Shown here piece after piece: positions 44,726 through 57,600 of a DNA stretch of 64,000 nt; the stretch's first letter is position 1, and the number at the start of each line of letters is the position of its first letter. Under the pieces are notes generated by a model. It searched no databases. It saw only the letters and a list, made by a program, of their open reading frames with translations, and had not been told where the DNA came from. A program made the translations under genes and the position numbers. The stretch comes from Orbilia blumenaviensis (taxonomy: Eukaryota > Ascomycota > Orbiliomycetes > Orbiliales > Orbiliaceae): assembly GCA_036872755.1 (NCBI GenBank), contig JAVHNS010000003.1, positions 1,302,001-1,366,000 on the forward strand. Direction: 5' to 3'.

Positions 44726-47700
44726 TGATTGGTGTGTAAAATATTATATATTCTGCTCAATTGATTCCTCACACCAATTGAGTTCTACCACGTTTGATCT
44801 CGTTATCAACGGGAAAGAGGTGTTTATTCTCTACTTTTCCTCTGTTGATTAAATTTCTTGAGCCTCAAACGGAATTTTTTTTTTTAGACCTATTAAACTT
44901 ATGCATGCAAGAGCAAACTGTTAGTTACTAATTACGGAATCGCCACGTTTTTTACGCCGTGTGGGAGCCTCGAGGGATCTCGCATGCAGAAAGTTGCTCA
45001 CCGACTGAATGCAGAAGAAAACGGCCGATTCGTTTACGCTCGGAATGACAGTAGACCTCTGTTCTATAAATGATGCACTCGCCTTGTCGGGCGGGATCGA
45101 AAACCAAAAGGGAAACGCCAAGGAACACCCAATGTCGGAAACTTATGCAATAGCTTGATGGAGCGCTTAATGGGCTCCGCTTTTGTCAGATTGCGTGGGG
45201 AGGCAAGTCAAAAATAACTGCGTTTTGAAGGCCCTCACAACTGAAAATGTGATAAATATGCTTGTTGTTGCGTTGTCGGTGTGCTATAATATTTCGAAAG
45301 AAGTTGTGTAAAATGTTCGGTTCGATGAATAATACATAAAAATCGAATTTGAAAAACGAGGGGGTACTGTGAAGAAGGCTGCACTACGAGCTTTAATAGT
45401 CCGTAGGGTAATCAATATCTCGGGTTACGGGATCGAGTTGTCTCCAGGAATTTCTAAGGCCCGGAAGCAAGAGAAATTTTGGAGCTGGCTCGCGAAAGCT
45501 GAACCGAGGCGAATGATATCGGTTGATATAGATATAGGTCCAAAGGTAGAACCCGAAGCTCTTGTTCTTGTCGGACGAAAAAGAAAGAAAACCAGCGCTA
45601 TGCACCAAAGTCCGTTCCCAAACAAATGTCGTTATATAAGCTTCAGCGAGAGTGTGCGAAAGCAGTCGAGTAAAACAGAACGTGGCGTTGATATTTTAAG
45701 TTTTTGTGGAGATCCTGTGCTTGTCCGGATTACCAGATGGGAGTGCTGTTCTCTAAGACCTCTTGCGCTGGAGGCAGTCCGAGTCGAGGTCGTATTCCAA
45801 ACAGAGTTTCCGTTTGATCTTGCGAGTCTCGGAAACTAACTTGGGCTCCGAGATGGAGGGGTACGAGGTTGGCGAGTTCTTGTTTAGGACGGGCTGTTTT
45901 TGGACAATAAGGCTCCTTGTGCAAGCTAGAGGAAGAACCAGAAGGTGGCAAGGAATGTTGGCCGTAAAATGTGAAGGAATAGCGATATAGATAAAGCGGA
46001 GGCTGTAAAGGTTGTCGTATCTGATGAAGAGGGGTGGGGATCCAAGTAGAATATAAAAAGAAACGCTCTAGATATGCAACTAGTATGAGACCTAAAAAAA
46101 CCGAGTATGCTGTGCAACCTTTGCTTGCTGTGCCTATGAATATGCTATGCTGGTCGAAAAGCCCAAAAAGAAACCCCGTGGAAAATAGAAATTATAAAAA
46201 AAAGAGCGCAAAGAGGCGATGCACCCGTCGACTATGCTGAACGTGGAGTGAACAAAGCGCAAGGTCATGAAGGCCAAAAAATGCTTGAGAACAATAGAGT
46301 TTTGGTCGTCTTCGGGGGACGGCCTCGGGGGGGTTATGGGATGCTTGATGCTTTGATTAGAAAAACGGCGCGCGCGTTACGTCTGTGACAAAATGGAAAC
46401 GATAACCGAGGGTATTGGAGAATAGCCAGCCAAGAATAACGAGGTCTGGCTTGCAAATGAAGGGTCTAGAATGGACAAAATGCCATAAACTACGTTTTCG
46501 AAGTTATGTGGGCGGATAGGGTTTTGAGGAGGAGGCAATGGGGGGGGGGGTTGAGGAAGAAAGAGGGTGGGAAGTCTGTGGGCAGACTGGATGTGTGAGG
46601 GTGGAGTGCGTTGAGATGTGTGGGAGGTAGTCGAGTTAAAGAAGGGGGAGCTGGCAGATCAGTTTAACAGAAGCCAGAAGCGAGAAAAACCGCAGGACAG
46701 GACGACTTTGGGAGTATGCTCAGGTCCACACGCGCGCCAATTGACAGAGGAGGATGACAAGAAGAAGAAAAACAGTCAGGGACTTAGCCCCCCTTTCCCC
46801 TCATTCAATCGCAGCCTGATATATATCAGAAGTATCTATTGTGGCAGGAGGGGCTGGAGATTTGGCAAGAGAATGAGCGACCTCAGGGAAAACCAACTGG
46901 AATTGAAAAGAGGAGGGAAAGATGTCGAAGGGAAGGACCGAGAGAAGGAGGGAGAGGGAGCGAAGGGAAAGAGCAGAGCAGAGCAACGGGTGGATGTCGA
47001 GAACGGCCTGGTCCCTACGCTCGTTCAATCAGACTAGCGCTATGGGCAAGGTTATGGTGGTGGTGGGTGCAGTTAATCAAGTGGGTGTGCTGGCTGGGAA
47101 GGGAATCTAAGATGGGGGAGTATGGCTTCCCTCTTCCATCTCTCGGGTTTTTTTCTTTTCTTTTCCTTTCTTTCCCTCCAGGGTTTGATATCTCACTCTT
47201 ATTCTCGTCGTGCTCGAGGAACGGCAAGCTCAGGCATCAGACAGTCCATTATTGGTTAACATCAACGAGTGCGGGGCGTTTTTTTTATTATTATTATTAT
47301 TTCGTTGAAGTTATCTTCAGAGAATAAGCGGATCTCGAGAACTCTTGCTGGGGGGAGAGACCCATTTCCCATGCTCCTCACCCGTACATTGTAGCAATGT
47401 AATTGTAATATTGTAATGTATGTAAGTACGTACTTATGTACGTACTTCTTACTTATTTTGGTATATCCGTATCGCGACTGATTACAGAGCAAATACAATG
47501 CAGTGACCGGAAGGAAAGAGGGAAAGGGAAACGATCCTATCGCTCTAACTTACTTAGCATCCCCAAATTCGAACTAAACTATCTCATGGTGCGTGCAGCT
47601 TAACTACTAGTACCAGATATACATACCAAGTCCAGCGTCCGCCAGGGCAGTTTTGCATCGGGAGGCCCTAAGAAAAAGAAAATGTAGCTGCAGGCTGTTC

Positions 47701-48273
47701 GTTCATTTTAGACGGGACCCGCCTAGTGAAGGCTGCTGCTGTGCAGCTAACCATCCCGGGGTTGGTACATACATCGATAGTCTGGAAGCTTACAGATATG
47801 TATCCACTGCCGGGCCCCATGTTCACAAGTTAACCTATGAAGGGTTCAAGGGGAGTGTCGCCAACGGCTAATGGTTGTCAGTGATACGTTCTGGTCCTGC
47901 GCAGCGCAGGATGGTGTACCAATGAGCATGGCAATCACCAGCATGGACCGACACATAAGTACATACCACAGGTGTGTTTCACGATGGCTTCGACACCCAC
48001 TGTGCCAGGTGCAGGCTCCCTTCCTTCCATCCATTCATTCTCCTTTCCTTCCCAGCTCACCACGCTTATGTCTTGTTGGCCCTGTTGTTGGTTCGAATCA
48101 TTCGCTGAGGCTGCAGCTTCGAGTGTTGACTTGCTTGTTTCTGCTTGTCACACAGGAAGGAGGCCTCAGATCAGCATGTCTCGCAACACACACACACACA
48201 CCATCCGATCCCTTCTTGTCGTCTTCGAGCTAGCTACTCTATATAGACATCTCCAAGGTTCATCGATATCGAA
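44726..48273. other. Gene-poor part of the whi3/ssk1 divergent interval
   Basis: About 3.5 kb with no supported gene. Purine-rich at 46600-47000. A palindromic AAGTACGTACTTATGTACGTACTT lies at 47424-47447. Open frames here are low-complexity. Confidence 0.5.
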
Positions 48274-48374
48274 GTCGCTGTGGCCGAGTGGTTAAGGCGA
48301 TTGACTAGAAAGACCCTGTTCTCTCTTGATATCAATTCCGTTCGCGGGCATAGGTTCGAGTCCTATCGGCGACG
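48274..48374 (+). tRNA. tRNA-Ser (AGA), intron-containing
   Basis: Class II tRNA. The acceptor stem GTCGCTG pairs with CGGCGAC (one G-U), then discriminator G. The A box TGGCCGAGTGG and the B box GGTTCGAGTCC are canonical. The anticodon loop reads CTAGAA plus A, anticodon AGA at 48307-48309. A 20-base intron (48311-48330) sits after base 37, the standard position for tRNA-Ser introns; removing it restores the anticodon stem TTGA/TCAA. The long variable arm of a serine tRNA follows. A T-run just downstream fits a polymerase III terminator. Confidence 0.95.
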
Positions 48375-48380
48375 ACATCA

Positions 48381-48385
48381 TTTTT
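48381..48385 (+). terminator. Pol III terminator of the tRNA-Ser
   Basis: Five T residues seven bases after the tRNA end; a longer T-run at 48394-48406 would act as backup. Confidence 0.75.
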
Positions 48386-51385
48386 GCAATTTTATTTTTT
48401 TTTTTTCCTCTCTCCCACCCTGTACTGTTCCTCTTCGACACGATGGGGGGGCTAGATCGCCTTCTAAATTTTTTTACTTTATTTTTCGCTTCTATGTGGT
48501 ATTCCTTTTTAGTTCGGCATCTACATCGATATATCCTGGTCGAAGATTGAGGTCTTATCCCACCTCTTTAGCCGCAGGCCGCTGTCAAACTCCGACGGGA
48601 GTAGACGTTATTGCGAAGACACAATGATGTCGAAACCGGCCTCCTCATTCGCGATAGTACCTACACACATACTTCATAGTACTTACATGCGTGGAGGTCA
48701 CCTAATCACCCACTATGGCGGATAAATATGCAAATTTCCAAGGGATAGCCCACCCAGGAGTAAGATCCCGACTCTTCTTGTCCTAATCTCGAACAGGGTA
48801 TTATTCCGCTGCGAAATTATCTTGTACTTACATAGGTAAAGTAATTTATGCTAGTGGGCTGTGGGATGGATACATACCTGATAACGATGTTCCGTATCAG
48901 ATATCAAGGCGTCTACTAGCTCTGATACAAGGAAGGTGTCGCATGAGCAACGCTCTCAGATCTCATGCTTATCAAAGAGCCTTTTTTCCCTTTCCCTAAC
49001 CGTTTTTTTCTATTGGTTTGATGTCGTACTTCCCGAGGTAGGTCTGGCCACGACCAAATCTCGGGACCATAGCGCGCTGGACCGCAAGCCAACCTATGCC
49101 GAGCGATGTATCTAAATCCACTTGTGGTCTCGAATCCACCTCAACGAGTAGGGGCAAGAATCATGCATCTCCAGGCAGGAAAAATCCCCATGTCCTCCCC
49201 ATTGTCATCGTCAAATCTCCAACCCCAGTCTCAAAACAGCTTGAACCTCAAAACCGTTAACCCTACATGGGCATCCCACATCAACCAAGGCCACATAACG
49301 GCTTCATGTTATGCATCGGATTCTTTAAATTTTCCAAAAATCCTGCTGGCGGGAGGGGAGCAATATATGTCGACAGGTATAATAGACAATTTTATTGCTT
49401 TATCAAGACCAGACCTGAACAAGGCATCCCTCATTTCCTAATGCTGGACACAGAAGTGTGTATCCCGACTACGAATAACCGAATTACCTTTTTTTTTTTT
49501 TCGTCCGCGACCCCTCGAAATCCGTTTTGCCATGTGCGCGAGTCACGGAGCCGCCGGATGACCTTTCCTTTGCCTCGCATCAAAGACGAAAAACAAAAAA
49601 AAATAATGGAAATCTCAAGTACGGGCACGATTCTGCACGAATCATCGTTGGTCCAAATAACCGAACCCACTTATTTGCATTGATGAATACGTTAATAATC
49701 CACATGAGATAAATGTTGTCGAGAAGAAGCTTTCGACGAGAGGTGCCCCCACCATGAGCATTTTCCCCAATGCAAAGGTCCCCACCTTCCTTTTCGCAGT
49801 CCACCCTGCTGCAAAAACCTTGCAGATGGTGAATTCCATCCAATAAAACCAACCGTCGGCCGTGCCAGCTCCCAGCAATCTATTCGAGAAATTGGCGTCC
49901 AGTGGCGTTCGCAGAGTCCAATCAAATGGACTCGCTTGAGCCATCCCAGCGACTGGCTCCCTAGCTCCATTGCAGGGTTTTTCCTTTCCCCCTTCCCACT
50001 TGATCGTCTTGTCTTTCTCACCTTCACATCCCCTGTCAATTGGACTACGAAGCAGCTTTTAGAGCCCTTGAGGGAAACGAGTTGCATTTAGTGCCACATG
50101 TCCGTTTTTTTTTCTTTCTATCGAGGGAATTAAAACGATAGGTTTGCAGATAACGTGCTTACCGGTCGGGTCGAGGAAGATTCCGTCAGTTCGGCTTGCA
50201 AAGGCAACATCCTCTATACTAAAAAAACGTAATACCCCTTTGAAGATCCTGGGGTTAATGCTGCGGCTCAAGCTTCCTGTTAGCAGCTGGCAAGCTCCAT
50301 GCCGTCTCGGACCCGGCTCCTTTGCAGCTGGATTGGCACGGAATACAATCTCAAGTGAGAACGTCTTCTTGATGATCATTCCTTTCCAGTATGCAACGGG
50401 CTGCATGGCTGCAAGGTTCAGCACTCGATTCGAGAGCGAAGCAATATGCAATTGGTTATATTTTTCGCCTAAAATATATGTAATGCCGTCCTGATTCCCC
50501 AAACCCCAGGGTTTCCGACTGTTTCTGTTTTCCTACCTCTGTTTCTTTATGCACTAACCGGTCCCCGTTGAGACTTCCTCAACAGCTGCAGTTGGTAACA
50601 ATCACGTGAGTACATGCGTCGACAGGATTTAAGAGAATGCCCAAATAATACCCTAAACTAGAACCGGGTGAATATCAGGGACGATTTACGGATTTATTGC
50701 AGATGGCGCATGACTGACTTCCATGGTGCATGGACCAGCTTACCAAACGGCTAATATCCTATCCCAGAACCATTTAGTCAGCGTTCTAACTGGAGCCGGT
50801 GTCCCTTGGTCCTGGGCTATTTGATAGACCTTACCGATATAACCACAACTAACGTGTAGCATTGAAACCAACGTCCAACAAGTAAAACAATTACAACATA
50901 TATATATTGAAGTTTATTACAAGTTTACAACATTCTTCAATCACTTCTTACGAGTGCATTGCAGAATAAAACCTTAGCTCCTGTTGCATGTAATGTAGCA
51001 CGGACGAGCAAAAAAACTGGGGAATATAGAGTAAGGGCTCTTGCAGCAGTATGACCAACGACGTTGACGGTCATGGCAATGATCACCCCCTTTGGAAATA
51101 TGGAAAACCATCAATGGTTGGAAGTCTTCTGTTGTGGTTGCACAAGAATTCCTGTGACCTGCATAAGGACCGCCCCTTGCTTGGATGTTTCGACTGAACA
51201 TACTTGTTTGGTTCTTAGACTCGGTGATTGGGGAAGGATGACATGCTGAGGAAACCGCATTTCATCAATATCCACAGTTAATGCTATGTATTTCAATTGA
51301 TCAATAGGTACATCTCCTGTACCGGAGGAGAACCGATGCATCATGAGTATTTATATATTTCGAATATTATCAGAATATCGATCGA
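48386..51385. other. Gene-poor part of the whi3/ssk1 divergent interval
   Basis: About 3 kb. The most protein-like frame is on the minus strand at about 50502-50059 (contains LGEKYNQLHIASLSNRVLNL and VLRFFSIEDVAFASRTDGIF) with a GTAAGC donor at its end, but it has no ATG and no recognised domain. I do not call a gene. Confidence 0.4.
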
Positions 51386-51871
51386 TTAGTTCTTCGAGGA
51401 CCCCTGGAGCGAGATGGGAAAACTATTCTTCGAACCCTCTCCTTCACTATAACCTGGTAAGACATCGACTTTCCCAACTAGTGATTCATCTTTTTCATAA
51501 CCCGTCCCACCTGACACCCGAAACATTTCATACATATTCGCCAATTTAAGTAATATCCATCCTCTCGCCTTCCCGTGCCCTGGCTCGGATGATCTAGCAT
51601 TGCCATCTATGGCGTTGACTTTGATGAGATAATATTTACACCCTGTTCCGTGGAGAGACGGATCTAAATTGACCTCATCGATCATTTTGACAATGCGATC
51701 CCGCAGTTCGATACAATAGTCAGGGATAAACTGGAGGGAACCTTCAAACCCCTGGCCCATTGGATCGTTTATGCAGTCGAACACGTGCTGAGAGTAGGTG
51801 GACGCCCATGAGGGGGTTGAGTGCTTGAATGTTACGAGTTTGTAGGGTGGTGGGGGAAGCCTTCTTTCCAT
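51386..51871 (-). CDS. Hypothetical protein, 161 residues
   Basis: Not recognised. ATG-initiated single frame starting MERRLPPPPYKLVTFKHSTP, with a compact-looking middle (FDCINDPMGQGFEG, DYCIELRDRIVKMIDEVNLD, CKYYLIKVNAIDGNARS, GWILLKLANMYEMFRVSG). No signal peptide or membrane helix. A GTGGGA after VSG could be a donor, in which case the last 40 residues would be replaced. It is isolated in a 10 kb gene-poor interval, so it may be an orphan gene or a chance frame. Confidence 0.4.
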   Translation of the reverse strand: MERRLPPPPYKLVTFKHSTPSWASTYSQHVFDCINDPMGQGFEGSLQFIPDYCIELRDRIVKMIDEVNLDPSLHGTGCKYYLIKVNAIDGNARSSEPGHGKARGWILLKLANMYEMFRVSGGTGYEKDESLVGKVDVLPGYSEGEGSKNSFPISLQGSSKN

Positions 51872-53279
51872 ATTTGGTTGCTGTTCTGTGACCTCCTAAA
51901 CTTCAGCTTTTTAGCGTATATTGTGTTCTAGGGAGGCAACTGAAAATATCTTTTATATTTCGGAGTTAGTGTTGGAAGAACTGGCGGGCATTGAGGACTT
52001 GTTCTCGCGCTCACCATTAAAGTTGCTTGGTGACTCGGGAAGGCTTTACTAATTCGTAGCGCTACTGAACGCCTATGACCCCTGAGGAAATTTCGGGATA
52101 AATATCGGTGATTTTGTTTGAGATTATAGTCTGAGAGCAGTGAATCTTTTACGAAAATATAAAATATTAAGATTTTAATAGAAGAGTAATAATATACGTA
52201 ATAATCGAGGTGTTGATGGTTACATGAGGTTAATATATCTCTAGATCAAGATCGTGGAAGAGCTAGAGCTGGATCCCGAAGAGTGTCATAAAAACCCCGC
52301 CAACTGCAGGCTGTAGAAGTTCAGGTTACATGGGACATGGGGTTTGACAGTGGAGAACACCGCGGGCGATTTTGCATGAAATATACTAACTACACCGAGC
52401 GCGAGTCCAGGACACGGTACTCTTGCGCGGTCGCGACGAATTGGGAATACCAATCGTGATAGTCTCGCGATACTCATGCGATTGATGCAAAACCCTGGCA
52501 GGAAACGTGGTTGAATGACAAGCGGTGTTTGGGAAGGTTTGAACGTGTTAACATCGACCAAAAATTTTATAAGCTACTCTGCATAAATAGACAGGGTGCG
52601 AGGGTCTCGAAGGGACTGGACCCTTTTGCCATAGGTATACTGATATAATCAGAAAATTCGACGATATAATATAATCCAGACCTTGGTCCGGATAGACTTT
52701 ACAGACGTACCTAGAACATTGAGCCGCCATCCATCCGATAACCAGCTTACGTCCTCGCCAACGCCACCTAGCCGATCCCTGAAACCAAGTGCATTCGTGA
52801 ATCTTGTCGTAGACGATATCTGATTCGACGGCACTGACATTCTTAATATGTTTCAGAATCTTCAAGAGCAAAAAACAAAAAAGGGCATTTCCCGCTGGTT
52901 GTTATCTCCTGTGGTTGCACCCGAACAAGTGGATTTCCACATGGTGGCAAGGGAGTTAAGCAAGGGGAGGCGGAGTGCCAATCGATTGGATTGATCGGTT
53001 GTGGCAAGTGAACTTAATCTTTCCTGCTGACGAGTTAAACCTGCAAGCTGAAGATCGTCATGGAAGGTCCAATCAGTGCAAGGGGATATGTGGTAGACGG
53101 TACTCTATTCGGTTGCGACTTCGTCTGGGGTAGTTGTTTTAGAAATCGAGGCTTGCAATCAACGCGGATGCATTGCAATTGAGGTTTAAACGTTTATGGT
53201 TTGCACACGAACGTTCACGTCAACTTAACAGCCCATCCCTTGCGTGCGCCACAGCACAAGACAGGACAGGCCTGTACAG

Positions 53280-53301
53280 AACATACATACATACATACAT
53301 A
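53280..53301. repeat. (ACAT)n tetranucleotide repeat
   Basis: Five to six ACAT units, read directly, about 1.4 kb upstream of ssk1. Confidence 0.7.
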
Positions 53302-54032
53302 CGTGCGAGACCGCATGCACTTAATCGGCAATTGGCAACCGTTTAGTTGGTGGTTTAGAGTATTGGTGTGCTGGTTGTGGAACCATTCGAGAATACTATA
53401 CTTAGCAGTAGTGTACCGTACCGGGTCTTTCACACTTAAAACGTATAGGGAGGGGACAAGAGTGAGAGTGAGAGTGAGAGAGGGAGGGACCAGGCCAGAC
53501 CAGACCAGACCAGATATAAACATCACGACGGAGAATCGCGCCTCGCATCACCGACTCGCCCTGTTTCCTGATTACATGTACATGTATACGTACTTACATA
53601 CCTACCTACCGACTTACCTCTTATACAGTCTAGCACCGCTACGGATACCAGCCACCTCCAGATCTCCTTGCCTCGACCGAACGCACGGCAAGAGTGTGGC
53701 GCTTTCAGCTCAGACCGAAACCCCAAGGCAGCAACGGCAATTTGGCCTGGTCCTTTGAAATTTCGATGCAGAAAGCCCATGCCGACAGCACACGGTAACA
53801 TGTACTTCCACCCAGCCCGACATCGTATTTCGCAGGCGAGGAGACAATTAATTAATATATCGCTTACTCGCACCCGCAGTGCGGCCGGGCAATCTATTTC
53901 TACGCATTGTTTTTGTTATTTCCCTGCCAGCTGAAGCTGAAGCTGCTGCTGCTGCTGTTTAATGTTTGCATGCTTCTGAAACGTCTAAACGTAACTTTGA
54001 TTATTAGATTTCAATTTCCTTTAACTACTCCA

Positions 54033-54086
54033 TTTATTTTATTATTTTATTATTTTATTTTATTTTTATTTTTATTTTTTTATATC
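54033..54086. repeat. TTTTA-type AT-rich tandem tract
   Basis: Repeated TTTTA/TTATT units over about 55 bases, almost without G or C, about 600 bases before the ssk1 start. Confidence 0.7.
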
Positions 54087-54230
54087 TTATCGACGGCATC
54101 GTTTTATTCTTATCCGTATACGCTTGCATGTCAGGGAAGAATACATTGTACATTCATCCATCCATACGGCCGGGTAACGCTTATTAACCCCGGGTATCGA
54201 TATCGATCACTGATCCGGAATTGAGATACT

Positions 54231-54283
54231 CACTGACTGTCCGGACTTGACTGACTGACTTACTGACTGGCTGACTGGCTTGT
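54231..54283. repeat. TGACTGAC/TGGCTGAC tandem tract
   Basis: Imperfect CTGA/CTGG units in tandem, read directly, in the ssk1 upstream region. Confidence 0.65.
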
Positions 54284-54429
54284 TGGCTGGTTCACGATAT
54301 ATCGACACTGACGTCCTCCCTATTGCAAATATATTTCGGATCGATACGTATAATATACGTACTAACCTCCACAGTTAAGGACTGGTCTGGTCTGGTCCAA
54401 ACAGTCCCTGTGTATATACTATATACTAA

Positions 54430-54470
54430 GTACTTACCTACTTACTTACTTACTTCCTGACTTACTTAGA
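54430..54470. repeat. ACTT tetranucleotide tract
   Basis: Imperfect ACTT/ACCT units, about 220 bases before the ssk1 start and probably within its transcribed leader. A related GTAAGT tract (the reverse-complement motif) occurs at 1941-1987. Confidence 0.65.
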
Positions 54471-54684
54471 CTTGCAACTTTTGTCAAGTCGCGGTCTATT
54501 ATTCCTTGCTCCCGTCTAACTATATGAAGAAAGGGAGTACAGCCACCACCACCCCCATAGCCGGACCGGGAAACGGAAACACAAAGGAAAAAATTAATTC
54601 TGGGGGGGCCCAGCATTCAGATGGTCGTGCCTGCCAGCCTGCCAGCCCTTTCAAACGCGGCACCATCTCTCTCTGTTCCCGCGA

Positions 54685-57600
54685 ATGCTCCTATGGAAGG
54701 CAGCGGCCACGAAACTGAGAGCCGTTAAAGGAATGCGCGGGTTAAGGGACAAGATCAAAGGCACGAAGACGAAGCTTCTGCGGAGGGACAGCAAGGATTC
54801 TACCGATGAAGCCTCGGCAGTGCGACCGACCAAGACGGCTAAAGGAACTGGAAATGGGACGGGGACGGGTAGCGGTGGGAGTGGTGAAGGCAGCTGGGGC
54901 AGGAAGTCGAAACGACACAGTCTTATTGGAAGGGACCCATCGAGATCCGACCAGAGCCTAGTGGCTCCCAGCGACAGGACTTTTGATACCACCGACCTCG
55001 ACACGCCGACCTTTGCCAGCGGGAACGGGAGTGCGAATCCAAATGCATGTCCGGGTGCAAGTGCAAGTACAAGTGCGAGTGCGAATGAGATTTCCAATGG
55101 CGATATCGTGATCGAGGGCGGCACAGCGCCCAAGCGCCGGAGCGCCAGTAAGGAATTCGAAAGCGGAGAGAATTCGAACAATCTCGACGAGGTTCAGCCA
55201 CAGCTCAATATTAACATCGCTGCAAAGCCACTCGAACCCTCTCCGACACCGCCAGTAACCGACGCCTGTAGCTCCATCGAAGCTCCATCGACAGTTTCCC
55301 CGGAAAAGAGATCAGCCAATTGTGACGTTCCTGTCGTTCTCGTTCGGAAGGACAGCTCGGACTTGAAGAACGGCATTCTGGTGGGCGTCGAGACCCAACT
55401 TCCATCCCAAATCCCGCTAGCTGAAAATGAAAACCTCCAACCACAACCACAACCACAATCCAACGCTGCTGCCGCATCATCTGCCGCTGTCTCTGCTGCT
55501 GCTGCTTCGTCTTCATCATCAATCTCTACTTCAGTTCCTCCCGAAGGACTTCCAGCGAAAGCTTCAACTGCAGGGTTATCTTCTACGCCTTCTTTGTCAT
55601 CAGACAAAGCCGCGGTACTGGACTCGACTGCTGCTCCAACCACTACCATCACTCGTACACCTTCTAGGAAACTTACCGACCGATCGTCTGACCTGAGCAT
55701 CAACACAACCAACCTCCCACCGCCTTTTACACGTCCTTACCGACTGTCTCAGTTCCCTACTGACTCGTCTGGATTTCGTACTGACACCGATAGTAACACA
55801 TTGAGCCAACTGCATCGGTCCAGCAGCCGGGCATCGACCCACGAACCGATTGCACCAGAAACTGTTGAGCCACCGGCGCGAGATAAACGAGAACCTTCTT
55901 TTTCTCATGGCCCAGAAACTCTAGTGTATACCGGCCCGCTTCATAATCCTCCAGAGCCCGCGTCGGTGGCCCCTGCTGCAGAGGCACCACAGACCCTTCA
56001 TACCGTTTCAGAAACGGGAACATTCCAGCCTACTGAGTTAGCTCGAAATGAATCCGTGGTCTCCAGGAACGAATCCGTAAAATCCACCAGACCTTCGATT
56101 CTTTCGTCTTCTGGATCGCGACGGAAACATCCCATTTCGTTTTCTCGGAGGCAGTCGTTAATACACTCCTCTGATACGGGACTTCTACGGTCCCTGCTGG
56201 AGCAGGAATCGGCATCTCCTATATACGGGCGGGATAGTGGCTCGAATATTCAACTTGTTGCAGTTCCCATGCCTCAGAGTGAGAGCCAGCTGCGGACCCG
56301 GAAGGTATGGGTTAAAAGGCCCGGTGGGTCGCCAACCCAGGTCATCGTTGCCGAAGATGATTATGTAGATACGGTCCGAGATCTATGTCTACGGAAATAT
56401 TCGAATGCATTGGGGAGACAGTATGATTCTCCGGATCTGATGATCAGGATAGCGCCGCCCTCGAAACCACAGTCAGCTAGGGCTAGACAGATGGCAGGTA
56501 TGCAGGCTCATTCAGATCGGTTATTAAATCCAGATGAAATATTGTGCCAACTTCTGGATGACTATTATCCAAATGGTCAGACTTCAGAGGATGCATTGAT
56601 AGTAGAGGTGCCCCAGCAACAGAGGGCGCGAACACCACGACCGTCGCCAGGCCCCCATTCGATGTCTTACGCGTACGGTCAGACAGTGCATGATCTCCAA
56701 CTTCCTCCAGAGGACTATTTTACACCAGTTGGCACTATAGTTCCTACGATACCACACTCTCAAAGTGGAACGGTGAGGTCGGCGCATAATCTACCGACTA
56801 ACCCCAGTTCACTTTCCAATTATATGGCTAGTTCACCGCCCCCTTCGTCACCTGGGCATAGAAGTCTTAAGAGACCTGGGCCCGTGCGGATGACGACTGG
56901 GTCCCCGGTCGGGAGCACGACCAGTTCGGCCCCAGGCGGCGGTGGAGTAATGTTAATACCGAGAGCGGGAGGTGGTGGGACCGAAAGAATCCGGGCTACT
57001 AATGTAGAGGCACCGACATCGCCATCTACCACACCACAGATGGTAGCCTTACCTTCGTCACCAGGGATCGTCAAGCCAGTACCACCAAAGCCTGCAAGTC
57101 CTGGAGTGGTACCTTCTGTGTCTTCACCGCCTGCAATTACTAGGGCACCAACGAAACCCAAAGAGTTCACGGCTGGGATTGGTACTCTAGATGGACAAGT
57201 CCCGTCGATTAATGTATTGATCGTTGAAGACAACATCATTAATCTGAGGCTTCTAGAAGCTTTCATGAAGAGATTAAAAGTCAGGTGGGCTACGGCTATG
57301 AATGGACGAGATGCGGTTACTAAATGGAGAACTGGCGGATTTCAGCTTGTTCTGATGGACATTCAGTTGCCAATCATGAACGGGCTTGATGCAACGAAGG
57401 AGATTAGAAGGCTCGAACGGTTGAATGGTATCGGCTCGTTCTCGTCCAGTCCCTCGGGTCCGGAAGATGAACTATCCAGTGCGGATAAACTCGACAAGTC
57501 GCTGGTGTTTAAGGGTTCTGTCATCATTGTGGCTTTGACAGCGTCGTCCCTGAGGAGCGATAGGGATGAAGCGCTTGCTGTGGGTTGCAATGATTTTTTG

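Larger units (their letters stand above)
51872..54684. other. Gene-poor part of the whi3/ssk1 divergent interval; ssk1 leader
   Basis: About 2.8 kb. Contains several 4-5 bp tandem tracts in its last 1.4 kb (listed separately), AT-rich sequence at 54000-54090, and pyrimidine-rich DNA just before the ssk1 start. No supported gene; probably a long promoter plus 5' leader. Confidence 0.5.

Noticed and set aside
49020..49145. TCGAATCC motif resembling a tRNA B box
   Set aside because: No matching A box or acceptor stem at the right distance.
49692..50502. Minus-strand frame of about 147 codons with a good donor at its end
   Set aside because: No ATG, no recognised domain, and the proposed intron is a multiple of three that leaves the frame unchanged; cannot be told from chance.
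54651..55712. Several minus-strand frames opposite the 5' half of ssk1
   Set aside because: Mirror frames of Ser/Pro/Ala-rich coding sequence; ssk1 continues in one frame into a canonical receiver domain.
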